In this document: in pieces, positions 33,275-42,111 of the stretch
Layout: the number at the start of each line of letters is the position of its first letter
Numbering within the stretch: position 1 is the stretch's first letter
Source of the DNA: Streptomyces sp. MRC013
Lineage (GTDB): Bacteria > Actinomycetota > Actinomycetes > Streptomycetales > Streptomycetaceae
Direction of reading: 5' to 3'
DNA: 64,000 nt
Assembly (NCBI RefSeq): GCF_023614235.1
Contig: NZ_CP094264.1
Location: 3,100,001-3,164,000 of the forward strand
Program-made: the position numbers and the translations under genes
The notes under the pieces: model-generated
Databases searched by the model: none
What the model was told of the DNA's origin: nothing
Seen by the model: the letters and a program-made list of their open reading frames with translations, nothing else

Positions 33275-35734
33275 GTGGAGCAGCTGACGCAGCACGACCC
33301 GAGACGGATCGGCCCGTTCGAGGTGCTGGGCCGACTCGGCGCCGGCGGCATGGGCCTGGTCTATCTCGCGCGGTCGGCGTCCGGCCGCCGGGTGGCGATC
33401 AAGACCGTGCGGACCGAGCTCGCCGAGGACCAGCTGTTCCGCGTCCGCTTCACGCGGGAGGTCGAGGCCGCACGGGCCGTGTCGGGTTTCTACACGGCCG
33501 CCGTCGTCGACGCCGACCCGCGCGCCGCCGTGCCGTGGCTGGCCACCGCCTACGTCCCCGCGCCCTCCCTCGAGGAGATAGTGAACGAGTGCGGGCCGCT
33601 GCCCGCGCCCGCCGTGCGCTGGCTGGCCGCCGGCGTCGCCGAGGCCCTCCAGTCCATCCACGGGGCGGGCCTCGTCCACCGCGACCTGAAGCCGTCCAAC
33701 GTCCTCGTCGTCGAGGACGGCCCGCGCGTCATCGACTTCGGCATCGCGTCCGGCGTCTCCAACACCCGGCTGACGATGACCAACGTCGCCGTCGGGACGC
33801 CCGCGTACATGTCGCCCGAGCAGGCGCGCGACTCGCGCAGCGTCACCGGTGCGAGTGATGTCTTCTCGCTCGGCTCCACGCTGGTGTTCGCCGCGACCGG
33901 ACACGCGCCGTTCCACGGAGCCAACCCCGTCGAGACCGTGTTCATGCTGCTCCGCGAGGGACCCGACCTGGAGGGGCTGCCCGGCGAGCTGCGCCCGCTG
34001 ATCGACTCCTGCATGCAGATGGACCCGGCGCTCCGCCCCACCCCGGCGGACCTCCAGGCCCAGCTCGCCCCGCACCTCTTCGCCGGCGGCGACGACAGCG
34101 GCACGGCCTCCGCGTGGCTGCCCGCACGGGCCACCGCCATGATCGAGCACCGGCGCGGCGGCCGCCCCTCCGCGCCGCCGCCCCCTCCCGGCCCGCCGCC
34201 GGTCCCGCCCGTCCCGCCGGGTCCTCCGTCCGGCGGCCCCGCCCCGGGCGCCCCCGCGCCCGGCCGGGACTGGGACGCCGTCCGGCGCGGCGGCGACCCC
34301 CGCACCGGACACGGCCCCGCCCGGCCGTCCGCCCAGGGCCCGCACGGCGGTGCGTCGCCCGTCCGGCTCCCCGGCTCGAAAGTGCCCATCGGCCCCGGCC
34401 CCCGCCGCGCCGACGGCCGCTCCGCCGCCGCACCCGACCCCGCCGGGCCCGCCACCGGCTGGATCCGCCCGCCCGCCGGGCTGACCGGCCCGGCCGCCCC
34501 GCCGCCCACCGGCCGCCCCCTCCCCGGCGTGCCGCCCCAGCCGAACGGCACGGACGGCGGCCCGACCGTCGCCGCGCCCGACCCCGCGCCCGGGCACTGG
34601 CGCCCCTGGCGGTTCCGCATGTCGAACGACGTGTGGGGCACCCCCGCGGTCGACGGCGACCTCCTCTACGTCACCTCCTTCGAGGTCCACGCCCTCGACG
34701 TGGGGACCGGCCGCCGCCAGTTCAAGACCCGCGACGTCGCCTGGTCCATGGCCGTCGCCGCCGGGCGCATCCACGCTTCCGACGGACCCACGCTGTACGC
34801 GCTCGACGCCCTCGACGCGGGCGAGTTGTGGCGGCTGCGGACCGAGGCGTGGGTGTACTCGCTCAAGGTCGACCGCGGCACCGTCGTCACCGGCACGCGC
34901 GGCGGCGGCGTCCAGGCCTGGGAGGCGTCCAACGGAGCCGGGCTGTGGGAGCTGACCGGCGCCCAGACCGACTTCGAGACCCCCGAGGCGGGCCCCGCCG
35001 TCCACGGCGACACCGTCTACGTGTGGCAGGACGCCCGGCTGCGCGCCCTCGACGCCCGCACCGGCACCGAGCGCTGGTCGTACCCCGTGGGCGACGCGGC
35101 GTCCTGCGGCGGCGTACCCGTACGGGTCACCCCCGCCGAGGACGGCTACGTCTACGTCGCCGCCGGGACCCGGGTCCTCTCCGTCGACGTCCTGTCGGGG
35201 CACGTGCGCTGGCGCTTCGAGGCACCGGCGGTCTTCCTGTCGCCGCCGGCCTTCGCGCCGGGGCCCTCGGTCACCGGCGGCGGAGTGTACCTCGCCGACT
35301 ACCTGGGCACCGTGTACGCCCTCGACGCGACGACCGGCAAGGACCGGTGGCGCATCGCGACGGAGGCCCGGCAGTCCGTCGAGCCGGTCCTCGTCGCGAA
35401 CGGCAGCGTCCACGTCGGCAGCGGCAGCGCCCTGTACACGCTGGACGCGGTCACCGGGACGCCGAAGTGGCGGTTCGCGGCCGGCGGGGAGATCGTCGGC
35501 GCGCCCGTGGTGGCGGAGGGGCGGCTGCACTTCGGCTCGGCGGACCACGTGCTGTACACGCTGGACGCGGCCGGCGGGCAGCTGCGGTGGAAGCTGACGA
35601 CGGGCGGCGAGATCACGGGCTCGCCCGTGGCCCGGGCGGGCGTCGTGTACGCGTGCAGCAAGGACCGCTGCGTCTACGCCCTCGACGCCCAGAAGGGCAC
35701 CGCCACGGGCCCCCGCCCGGCGGTCGCCGGATAA
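33275..35734 (+). CDS. afsK: AfsK serine/threonine protein kinase with PQQ beta-propeller domain
   Basis: The 819-residue protein has an N-terminal Hanks kinase domain (residues 10-275): P-loop GAGGMG (22-27), K43, HRD (135-137), DFG (154-156), and an activation loop '[19 protein letters not shown]'. T167 appears to correspond to Thr168, the autophosphorylation site of S. coelicolor AfsK. A Pro-rich linker follows (about 300-440), then a PQQ-like beta-propeller with repeated 'YALDA..TG..RW' strands to the end. AfsK phosphorylates AfsR, linking envelope or metabolic cues to antibiotic production. It is usually loosely membrane-associated. The GTG start at 33275 has GGGGAGG upstream. afsS and afsR lie 3-8 kb downstream. 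Confidence 0.95.
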   Translation: MEQLTQHDPRRIGPFEVLGRLGAGGMGLVYLARSASGRRVAIKTVRTELAEDQLFRVRFTREVEAARAVSGFYTAAVVDADPRAAVPWLATAYVPAPSLEEIVNECGPLPAPAVRWLAAGVAEALQSIHGAGLVHRDLKPSNVLVVEDGPRVIDFGIASGVSNTRLTMTNVAVGTPAYMSPEQARDSRSVTGASDVFSLGSTLVFAATGHAPFHGANPVETVFMLLREGPDLEGLPGELRPLIDSCMQMDPALRPTPADLQAQLAPHLFAGGDDSGTASAWLPARATAMIEHRRGGRPSAPPPPPGPPPVPPVPPGPPSGGPAPGAPAPGRDWDAVRRGGDPRTGHGPARPSAQGPHGGASPVRLPGSKVPIGPGPRRADGRSAAAPDPAGPATGWIRPPAGLTGPAAPPPTGRPLPGVPPQPNGTDGGPTVAAPDPAPGHWRPWRFRMSNDVWGTPAVDGDLLYVTSFEVHALDVGTGRRQFKTRDVAWSMAVAAGRIHASDGPTLYALDALDAGELWRLRTEAWVYSLKVDRGTVVTGTRGGGVQAWEASNGAGLWELTGAQTDFETPEAGPAVHGDTVYVWQDARLRALDARTGTERWSYPVGDAASCGGVPVRVTPAEDGYVYVAAGTRVLSVDVLSGHVRWRFEAPAVFLSPPAFAPGPSVTGGGVYLADYLGTVYALDATTGKDRWRIATEARQSVEPVLVANGSVHVGSGSALYTLDAVTGTPKWRFAAGGEIVGAPVVAEGRLHFGSADHVLYTLDAAGGQLRWKLTTGGEITGSPVARAGVVYACSKDRCVYALDAQKGTATGPRPAVAG

Positions 35735-36157
35735 CCCCGCCCCGCGGGACGGCACCCGGACCGGCCGCGGTGCCCGCCCGGGGCGAGGGCGCAAAGGCCC
35801 CTTCCCGCCGACCGGGGCGGTGGGTGCGGCCGTCGGCGGACCGGCGCCGCTCTCCCGGCCCGTGTCCGGGGCGCCGCGCCCCGGCGGTCCCGTACGGGAC
35901 GTCGGTACGCGGCCGGGCGCGGGACCTGCCGCCGCGGCCACCGGCGGGCGGTGGCCGGGCGGGGACCACGGCGCCCCGGACCCGTTCGCGGCGCTGACGG
36001 CGTACCGGCCGGTCCACCCCGCGCGACGGGCGCCGGACCGGGAGCGCCTCGCGATGCCGCCGCAGCCGGAGGGCGCGGCCCGCGTCCCGGCGGAGGCGTC
36101 GGCGGTCCCCACCGGGGAGCCGGACACGGTCGCCGGGCACGAGGCGGCCCCGGCCGC
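35735..36157. other. gene-free intergenic region
   Basis: The region holds 423 bases between the convergent afsK and AsnC-type genes. A plus-strand frame (from 35820) is open but Pro/Ala/Arg-rich and runs into the antisense of the next gene. I see no domain, so I treat it as non-coding. Overlapping GC-rich inverted repeats are present but no clean terminator. Confidence 0.5.
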
Positions 36158-36610
36158 TCACGGCCGGTCGGCGGTCAGCGGTGAGAGGGGCCGCTCGAAG
36201 AAGGTCTCCAGGACCACCGTGGCCTGCGTTCCGCTGACCCCGTCGATGGCGTGGATCCGGCGGAGCACGTCCCGCAGTTGTCCGGCGGTCGCGGTCCTGA
36301 CCTTCAGCAGCACCGAGGCGCTGCCGGCGATGACGTGCGCCTCCAGGATCTCGGGGAGCGCGGCGAAGTCCTGCGCCGAATCACCCATCCAGGACGTCGA
36401 GTCGACCATCACGTAGGCCAGGACGGCGCTGCCCACCGCGGCCGGGTCCACCTCGACGGCGGTGCGCCGGATGACGCCGCGCTCCCGCAGCTTCCGCACC
36501 CGCTCGTGGGCGGCGCCGGCGGACAGGCCGACGGCCTGACCGAGCGCGGCGTAGGGCTGGGTGGCGTCCTGCTGGAGCCGGGCCAGCAGCGCACGATCGA
36601 TGCGATCCAC
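36158..36610 (-). CDS. Lrp/AsnC-family transcriptional regulator
   Basis: The protein has 150 residues, the usual length: an N-terminal AsnC HTH ('MDRIDRALLARLQQDATQPYAALGQAVGLSAGAAHERVRKLRERGVI') and a C-terminal RAM ligand-binding domain ('VLAYVMVDSTSW', 'ILEAHVIAGSASVLLKVRTATAGQLRDVLRRI'). Such proteins sense amino acids and control their metabolism. It is divergent from a decayed gluconolactonase-like gene that may once have been its target. Confidence 0.92.
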   Translation of the reverse strand: MDRIDRALLARLQQDATQPYAALGQAVGLSAGAAHERVRKLRERGVIRRTAVEVDPAAVGSAVLAYVMVDSTSWMGDSAQDFAALPEILEAHVIAGSASVLLKVRTATAGQLRDVLRRIHAIDGVSGTQATVVLETFFERPLSPLTADRP

Positions 36611-36877
36611 AACTCCCCGTTCGAGACGGACCAGTCAGAACAGCGTCTCATCATGCGGCATGTGCCCCAGGCCGACTCACGTTCGGTACGGGCGGATTTC
36701 GTGAAGGGTGGGCCTGACGAGCGGCGGGCGCACGGGACCGTACGGGACGCTCGACGGCCGGTTCCGTACCGGGAGGTGCGCGAGCGGCGACGGCGGGCCG
36801 GAGGTCCTGGACACCGGCCGCCGTCGGGCCGGGGACCGGTCCACCCACCGGTCCGGCGCCGGGCGGTCTGGAGCGGC

Positions 36878-37075
36878 ATCCCCGACGACCGGATGCCGCG
36901 GTGGGACGGGAGGCCTGCTCCGGGCCGCCGCGACGGACGACGGCGTGCACCGCCACGACCCCGACGGCGCCCTGATCGGCCGTCTCGACATCCCCGAGAC
37001 GGCCGCCGACGTCTCCTGGGGCGGCGCCGAGCGCAACCGCCCTTCCACCGCCGCGGGGAACCGGCCCGTACCCGG
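36878..37075 (+). pseudogene. SMP-30/gluconolactonase-like gene remnant
   Basis: One frame reads 'GLLRAAATDDGVHRHDPDG' and continues 'ALIGRLDIPETAADVSWGG', which is the end of an SMP-30/gluconolactonase beta-propeller (normally ...DGVHxxDPDGxLIGxIxxPExxANxxWGG). Just upstream, in another frame, 'GIPDDRM' matches the preceding family block. No full-length frame exists, and the surrounding sequence has no further similarity that I can see. It is therefore a frameshifted, truncated relic between the AsnC gene and the Ser/Gly-rich protein. Confidence 0.6.
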
Positions 37076-37357
37076 TGGTCCCGTGCGCCACCGGCCCGCA
37101 CCCGGCCGGACCGGGGCGCCGGCCCGGACTCGAAGCGGCGCCCCGGTGAACCCCCGGACGGTCCGCCGCCGCGTCGCCGGGGTCCACGGGGCGGACCGAA
37201 TCGTCATCGGCGCCGACGAGGGCTGGCCGCGGACCGGGCGCCCGCCTCCGCGCGGGAGGCCGCTGCGGGGGCGGCCGGGGGTCCGGCCACTGCTAGGGTG
37301 ACGTGTGCTCGTCAGAAGCGAGCCATCTATCATTCCACTTTCAACGGGGGTTGAAAC

Positions 37358-37945
37358 ATGAGAATGCGTCATGTTCGCGCGGTCGCCGTCTTCGGTGTCG
37401 TCCTGATCGCCCTGACCGGCGCGCGAGGCTCGGGCGGTGGCAGCTGCGGCGGCTCCAGCTCCGGTTCGGGCTCCGGCTCCAGCTCCGGCTCCGGCGGCGG
37501 TTCCGGCAGCGGCGGCTACGGCGACACGGACGGCAGCGGCGGCTACAGCTCCGGTGGCAGCGGTTACAGCTCCGGTGGCTCCGGCTCCAGCTCCGGCGGC
37601 GGTTCCGGCAGCGGCGGCTCCGTGCCGAGCGGCTCGGGCTCCAACTCCTCGGCGATGCGCGACATCCGCATCGACGAGTGCAAGCTCGACGCGTCCGGCA
37701 GGAACCTCGTCGCGCGTCTGACGGTCACCAACAGCGGCTCGCTCGACTACGAGTACGAGGCGACGATCCAGTTCAAGGGCGCCACCGGTGCGAGCGCCCC
37801 GTACGCCGCCGCCCGGGTGGACGACCTGCTCGTCCCGGCGAACGGCTCGAGGACCACCGAGGCCACCACGGTCTACACGGGCACGCAGAACGGCTCCGAG
37901 TACACCCAGTGCGTCGTCACCCGGGCCCACCGCACGATGAGCTGA
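37358..37945 (+). CDS. exported Ser/Gly-rich hypothetical protein
   Basis: The 195-residue precursor has an N-terminal signal-like hydrophobic segment ('AVAVFGVVLIALTGARG'), then about 75 residues made almost only of Ser and Gly, with one Cys near residue 30. A small folded domain follows (residues about 97-195, 'IRIDECKLDASGRNLVARLTVTNSGSLDYEYEATIQFKG') with two Cys that could pair. This looks like an immunoglobulin-like beta domain on a flexible linker. It is likely cell-surface or secreted. Function unknown. The ATG at 37358 follows GGGGG-TTGAAAC. Confidence 0.8.
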   Translation: MRMRHVRAVAVFGVVLIALTGARGSGGGSCGGSSSGSGSGSSSGSGGGSGSGGYGDTDGSGGYSSGGSGYSSGGSGSSSGGGSGSGGSVPSGSGSNSSAMRDIRIDECKLDASGRNLVARLTVTNSGSLDYEYEATIQFKGATGASAPYAAARVDDLLVPANGSRTTEATTVYTGTQNGSEYTQCVVTRAHRTMS

Positions 37946-37954
37946 CGCGGCGCC

Positions 37955-37985
37955 CGCGGCCGTGGGGCCGGCGTCCACGGCCGCG
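37955..37985. terminator. bidirectional hairpin terminator
   Basis: A perfect 11-bp stem (CGCGGCCGTGG with CCACGGCCGCG) and a 9-base loop lie 10 bases after the Ser/Gly-rich protein gene and before the convergent afsS stop at 38073. Confidence 0.75.
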
Positions 37986-38072
37986 TCCACTTCCGGCCCG
38001 CGGCCCCGGACGTGCAGCGGCCGCGGCGGCCTCCCCTCCGCGCCGCCGCGGCCGCACCCCGTTCGGGCGGGT

Positions 38073-38300
38073 CTACCTGACCGGCGGCGCCGGTGCGTGA
38101 CTGTCCATGGCGGCGATGTCCGGTCCCAGGGCCGGCGGCGCGGGCGCGTGGCTGTCCATGGTGGTGACCTCGGGGCCGCCGGCCGGCTGCACGTCTGCGT
38201 GGCTGTCCTGCGCAGTGAGGTCGAAACCCCTGCCCGTCGGCGGCGCAGGGGCGTGGCTGTCCATGGTGGTGATTTCTTCGTTCTTCAGGATGTCGCTCAT
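38073..38300 (-). CDS. afsS: AfsS (AfsR2) small global activator of secondary metabolism
   Basis: The 75-residue protein is built of four imperfect repeats of a T-x-x-D-x-H-x-P-x-P type: 'TTMDSHAPAPP' (residues 11-21), 'TAQDSHADVQP' (29-39), 'TTMDSHAPAPP' (46-56) and 'AAMDSHAPAPP' (63-73). This repeat and its place next to afsR identify AfsS, a small sigma-like protein of about 63 residues in S. coelicolor that stimulates antibiotic production when AfsR switches it on. Its biochemical action is still unclear. The ATG at 38300 has AGGGGGAG 7 bases upstream. The gene is preceded by an AfsR-type box and a long leader with a hairpin. Here it has one repeat more than I remember for S. coelicolor. 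Confidence 0.9.
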   Translation of the reverse strand: MSDILKNEEITTMDSHAPAPPTGRGFDLTAQDSHADVQPAGGPEVTTMDSHAPAPPALGPDIAAMDSHAPAPPVR

Positions 38301-38334
38301 GACAGGCTCCCCCTTGGCGGACGTGTTGTCTGGC

Positions 38335-38378
38335 AATGCCCGTTCGGCAACTCCCCCGAGGGTCGCCGAACGGGCATT
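38335..38378 (-). promoter_or_regulatory. hairpin in the afsS leader
   Basis: A perfect 14-bp inverted repeat, AATGCCCGTTCGGC (38335-38348) with GCCGAACGGGCATT (38365-38378), lies 35 bases upstream of the afsS start codon. If transcription begins after the -10 at 38453-38458, the hairpin is part of the leader RNA. It could act as an attenuator, a stability element or a DNA operator. Confidence 0.6.
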
Positions 38379-38452
38379 CCGATGGACGCTCACCTTAGTG
38401 GTGAGGACCTGTCGACTCACCTGCCCCCCGACGTGACGAGTCGATGTCGTCG

Positions 38453-38486
38453 AGGATGGCAGCCGCTCATAAACGTTCGATGAACG
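38453..38486 (-). promoter_or_regulatory. afsS promoter with AfsR-type direct repeats
   Basis: On the minus strand CGTTCAT (38480-38486) and CGTTTAT (38469-38475) form direct repeats spaced exactly 11 bases apart. They are followed 10 bases later by a weak -10, CATCCT (38453-38458). SARP proteins such as AfsR bind 11-base-spaced heptamers overlapping the -35 region and recruit RNA polymerase, so this is the probable AfsR site. It lies just after the afsR stop codon. Confidence 0.65.
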
Positions 38487-38499
38487 CACTCGGCGACAG

Positions 38500-41400
38500 T
38501 CAGGCCGCGCGGAGCGGCAACAGGAGCTGCCGTACCTCCACTGCCTCGGGGGCCCCGGATTCCTCGTAGATGGACAGGGCCTCCCGCCAGCAGACCTGTG
38601 CCCGGTCGATCTGGCCGAGCTGTTGCAGGGCCTTGCCCAGGAGGGTCTGCGCATGGGCCTGCATCCACGCACCGCCGATGCAACCGAGTGCGAGTGCCTG
38701 TTCGGCGTGCCGGGCGGCGTTGGCGGGGCGGGCGGAGGACAGATGGACCTGGGCGATGCGGAAGTGCGTGGTGCCCTCCCAGAGTCGCTGCCGGCTCTCC
38801 CTGAAGATGGACAGCGCGCCGGACAGCTCGTCCAGCGCCTCCGGCAGCCGCCCGGCCTGCGTGAGGACGGTCCCCAGCGCGTACCGGGCGTTGGCGAGCC
38901 GCAGGGTGAATCCGAGTTCGTCGTAGACGGCCACGCCCTGCCGGGCCAGTTCGACGGCCTCGTCGGTACGGCCGGCGGAGGCGACGACGCGGGACAGATT
39001 GCATAGGGCGCTGGCCTCACCCGCCCGGTTGGAGTCCGCACGGAACGCCTCGACGGCGCGGAGCAGATGGGCCTCGCCCTCCGCGTGCTCGTTGGTGCAG
39101 ATCGCGATGATGCCCAGTTCGTTGGGCGCGTTGCCGCAGGTCCACGGGTCGTCCGTGGCCTCACCCAGCTCGACGGCCCGCGACGCCTCCCTGGCGGCCT
39201 GCTCGAAGCGTCCCGCCGTGCTGTGCACCTGCGCCAGCGTGACGCGGGCGCGCGCCTCGGCGTGGACGTCGGCGGTTGCGGTGGCGGCCTCCCCGGCGGC
39301 GGTGGTCGCCGCCTCGTACCGCAGGGCGCTGGCGCCCGACTCCCGCAGGTCCTTGGAGCACAGCAGCAGGTCGAGGGCGCGGCGCAGCGTCGACGGCCCG
39401 AGCGACTGCTGCACGCAGGCCAGGATGCAGCCGGCTTCCGTGTGGAGCCAGTCCTGCGCCTCGTGGCGGTCGGTGAAGGCCAGGCCCTCGTACGCGGTCG
39501 GCTCCAGGTGGTCGACGAGGCGGTCGCCGGGGCGCTCGATGGCGTACACGCGGGCCGCCGTCGCCAGGTAGAAGTCCAGGAGGCGGGAGATCGCCGCCTC
39601 GCGCTGCGTCCGGACCCGCTCGTCGCGTTCGGCGCACGCACGCGCGTAGAGGCGGACCAGGTCGTGGAAGCGGTAGCGTCCCGGGGCGGCGGACTCCAGG
39701 AGGGACGCGTCGACCAGGCTCTCCAGGAGGTCCTCGGCCTCCCGCGGCGGCAGGCCCAGGACGGCCGCGGCGGCCGCCAGGGAGATGTCCGGGCCGTCGG
39801 CGAGGCCCAGCAGGCAGAACGCCCGGGCCTGCGCGGGCTCCAGCTGCCCGTAGCCCAGTTCGAACGTGGCCTTCACCGCGAGGTCGCCCGCCTGGAGCTC
39901 GTCCAGCCGGCGCCGTTCGTCGGCGAGCTTGGCCGCCAGCACGGACACCGTCCAGGTGCGCCGGGCGGCCAGCCGGGACGCGGCGATGCGGATGGCCAGC
40001 GGCAGGAACCCGCAGGCCTCGACCACGTCCAGCGCCGCCTCCCGCTCCGCCCGCACCCGCTCGGCGCCCACGATCCGGGTGAACAGCTGCAGCGCCTCGT
40101 CCGGGGACATCACGTCCAGGTCGACGAGGTGCGCGCCCGCCAGGTCGAGCATCCGGATGCGGCTAGTGATCAGCGCCGCGCAGCCCTCCGTGCCCGGCAG
40201 CAGCGGCCGGACCTGGGCGGCGTCGCGGGCGTTGTCCAGCAGGACCAGGACGCGCCGGCCGGCGAGCGCCGACCGGTACAGCGCGGCCCGTTCGTCGAGG
40301 GTCTCGGGGATCTGCGCGTCCGGGGTGCCGAGGGCGCGCAGGAAGGAGCCGAGGACGGTCTCCGGCTCGGCGGCCCGCTGGCCGGTGCCCATCAGGTCCA
40401 CGTACAGCTGGCCGTCCGGGAAGTGCGGCCGGACCTGGTGCGCCACGTGGACGGCGAGGGTCGTCTTGCCGACGCCGCCGATGCCGGCGAGCGCCGACAC
40501 GGCCATGACGGAGCCCTCGGTCGTCACGAGGAGGCCGCCCAGCTCCCGTACGAAGGAGGTGCGGCCGGTGAAGTCGGGGACCGTGGCGGGGAGCTGGGCG
40601 GGCCGGGCGACGGGCGCGCCGCAGGGAGCGGGAGCCTCGACGGGCCGGGCCAGTTCGCTGTCGGCCCGGAGGATGCGCTGCTGGAGCCGGGAGAGTTCGG
40701 GGCGCGGGTCCACGCCGAGCTCGTCGGCGAGGAGGCGGCGGGTGTCGGCGTACACGGCGAGGGCCTCGGCCTGGCGGCCGCCGCGGTACAGGGCGAGCAT
40801 CAGCAGCTCCCGCAGCCGCTCGCGCAGCGGGTGGGCGGCGGTCAGCGCGGTCAGCTCCGACACGGCCTCCGCGTGGTGGCCGCACTCCAGGTCCAGGTCG
40901 AGGCGGGTCTCGACGAGCTGGAGCCGCCACTCCTCCAGCCGGGCGCGCTGCGTCTCCGCGTACGGCCCCGGCACGGAGGCGAGGGGCTCGCCGTCCCACA
41001 GGGAGAGCGCCTCGCCGATCAGGGCCACGGCCCGGACGCGGTCCCCGGCCAGGCGGGCCTTCTCCGCCTCCGCGGCCAGCTCCTGGGCCGCGCTCAGGTC
41101 CAGGGCGTCCGGGGCGCTGCGGATCGCGTACCCGCCCGACTCGCTGACCAGGACGTCCGGCGGGAGGACCTTGCGGAGGCGGGAGGCGTAGGTGCGCAGC
41201 GCGGCGAGGGCCTGGGACGGGGGCTCCTCGCCCCAGATGGCGTCGATCAGTTCGGCGGCCGTCGCCGTGCGCCCCTCGCGCAGCAGCAGTGCGGCGAGCA
41301 GGGCGCGCTGCTGGGGGAGCCGGACGGGAGGGGTTCGCCGTCCCGCCATGCCCGCACCGGGCCGAGCACCGCGAAGCGCAGGCCGGCGCGGCCGTCCGGC

Positions 41401-41526
41401 CCGCCCGCCGCGGCCGCGCGCGGCGCGCCGGGGGGCCGGGGCGCCGCCCGCCGCCTGGCCGCCCGGTACCCGCGCCTGCCGTGGAACACGCTGCTCCGGC
41501 ACTCGCGGCCCGTCGTCACGGCCCAT
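38500..41526 (-). CDS. afsR: AfsR global regulator (SARP-BTAD, NB-ARC ATPase, TPR)
   Basis: The 1008-residue protein has a SARP winged-helix ('QQRALLAALLLREGRTATAAELIDAIWG'), BTAD ('ELTALTAAHPLRERLRELLMLALYRGGRQAEALAVYADTRRLL', about residues 210-260), an NB-ARC ATPase with P-loop 'GIGGVGKTTLA' and 'RVLVLLDNARD', and C-terminal TPRs. When phosphorylated by AfsK it binds the afsS promoter. The first strand of the DNA-binding domain, 'RFAVLGPVRAWRDGEPLPSGSP', is encoded one frame away (about 41318-41395). One extra base in the run at 41430-41435 and one missing in 41314-41318 would explain this, leaving the long frame open. The start 'MGRDDGPRVPEQ' resembles what I remember for S. coelicolor AfsR. 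Confidence 0.92.
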   Translation of the reverse strand: MGRDDGPRVPEQRVPRQARVPGGQAAGGAPAPRRAARGRGGRAGRPRRPALRGARPGAGMAGRRTPPVRLPQQRALLAALLLREGRTATAAELIDAIWGEEPPSQALAALRTYASRLRKVLPPDVLVSESGGYAIRSAPDALDLSAAQELAAEAEKARLAGDRVRAVALIGEALSLWDGEPLASVPGPYAETQRARLEEWRLQLVETRLDLDLECGHHAEAVSELTALTAAHPLRERLRELLMLALYRGGRQAEALAVYADTRRLLADELGVDPRPELSRLQQRILRADSELARPVEAPAPCGAPVARPAQLPATVPDFTGRTSFVRELGGLLVTTEGSVMAVSALAGIGGVGKTTLAVHVAHQVRPHFPDGQLYVDLMGTGQRAAEPETVLGSFLRALGTPDAQIPETLDERAALYRSALAGRRVLVLLDNARDAAQVRPLLPGTEGCAALITSRIRMLDLAGAHLVDLDVMSPDEALQLFTRIVGAERVRAEREAALDVVEACGFLPLAIRIAASRLAARRTWTVSVLAAKLADERRRLDELQAGDLAVKATFELGYGQLEPAQARAFCLLGLADGPDISLAAAAAVLGLPPREAEDLLESLVDASLLESAAPGRYRFHDLVRLYARACAERDERVRTQREAAISRLLDFYLATAARVYAIERPGDRLVDHLEPTAYEGLAFTDRHEAQDWLHTEAGCILACVQQSLGPSTLRRALDLLLCSKDLRESGASALRYEAATTAAGEAATATADVHAEARARVTLAQVHSTAGRFEQAAREASRAVELGEATDDPWTCGNAPNELGIIAICTNEHAEGEAHLLRAVEAFRADSNRAGEASALCNLSRVVASAGRTDEAVELARQGVAVYDELGFTLRLANARYALGTVLTQAGRLPEALDELSGALSIFRESRQRLWEGTTHFRIAQVHLSSARPANAARHAEQALALGCIGGAWMQAHAQTLLGKALQQLGQIDRAQVCWREALSIYEESGAPEAVEVRQLLLPLRAA

Positions 41527-42099
41527 AGCTCCCCCTGCCCGTACCGCTGGTATCGCCGTCCACAGTCTGCCCTGTCGGCGGCGGGCACGTCAGCACCGGG
41601 TGACACTCCACACGAGATCGTGACAGATCCGACCTGGGGAACATCGGTACGGCCGTTGACGCCGGGACCGGTCGCGGTCCGGTCGATCGCGGGTGTGCCG
41701 ACCCGCTTCCCGTACCCGCGGCGGGCCCTGCGCCGCCCCCGGGGCCGCCGGGGCGCCCCGGGGGCGGCGCCGACGCGCGGGATGCGGCCCTGGCCGCGCC
41801 GCACGGTCGCCCCCGCGTCGGGCGCGGCGCGCTCGGCGGGGTCCGGCGCGGTGGCGCGGAGGAAGCCGGCGGCCCCGCCCGCCGCGCCGGCGCGGTCCGC
41901 CCGCCGCGCAGGTGGCCGAGGGGGTTCCGGGCGGGACCGGTGCGGCTCCGGTACGGCCCTTGGATCCCCGCGCCCGACGCCGGCGGGTACCGGCGGGTGC
42001 CGACGGACGCCGACGGACGCCGACGGGCGTCAGGGAGGCCGGCGGGCGTCAGGGAGGCCCGGGCCGGAGCGACATTATGCTGGGGGAGCGGTTGAGTCG
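41527..42099. other. gene-free intergenic region with short tandem repeats
   Basis: This region lies between divergent afsR (minus) and the histidine kinase gene (plus) and must hold both promoters. At 41975-42062 there are tandem short units (GGGTGCCGACGGACGCCGAC and GGCGGGCGTCAGGGAGGCC, each about twice). No gene is seen. Confidence 0.5.
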
Positions 42100-42111
42100 T
42101 TGCCTTTCGCG

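Noticed and set aside
33161..36127. 988-codon minus-strand open frame
   Set aside because: It is the antisense of afsK and flanking GC-rich spacer, with no recognisable motif.
35820..36416. 198-codon plus-strand frame after afsK
   Set aside because: It runs antisense through the AsnC-type gene and shows no conserved block.
36708..37301. 197-codon plus-strand frame as an intact gene
   Set aside because: Only a short block resembles SMP-30. The rest is compositional, so it is treated as a relic.
38073..38300. Repeat peptide considered as a new RiPP precursor
   Set aside because: The repeated T-x-x-D-x-H-x-P-x-P units and position next to afsR identify AfsS, a regulator. No maturation enzymes are present.
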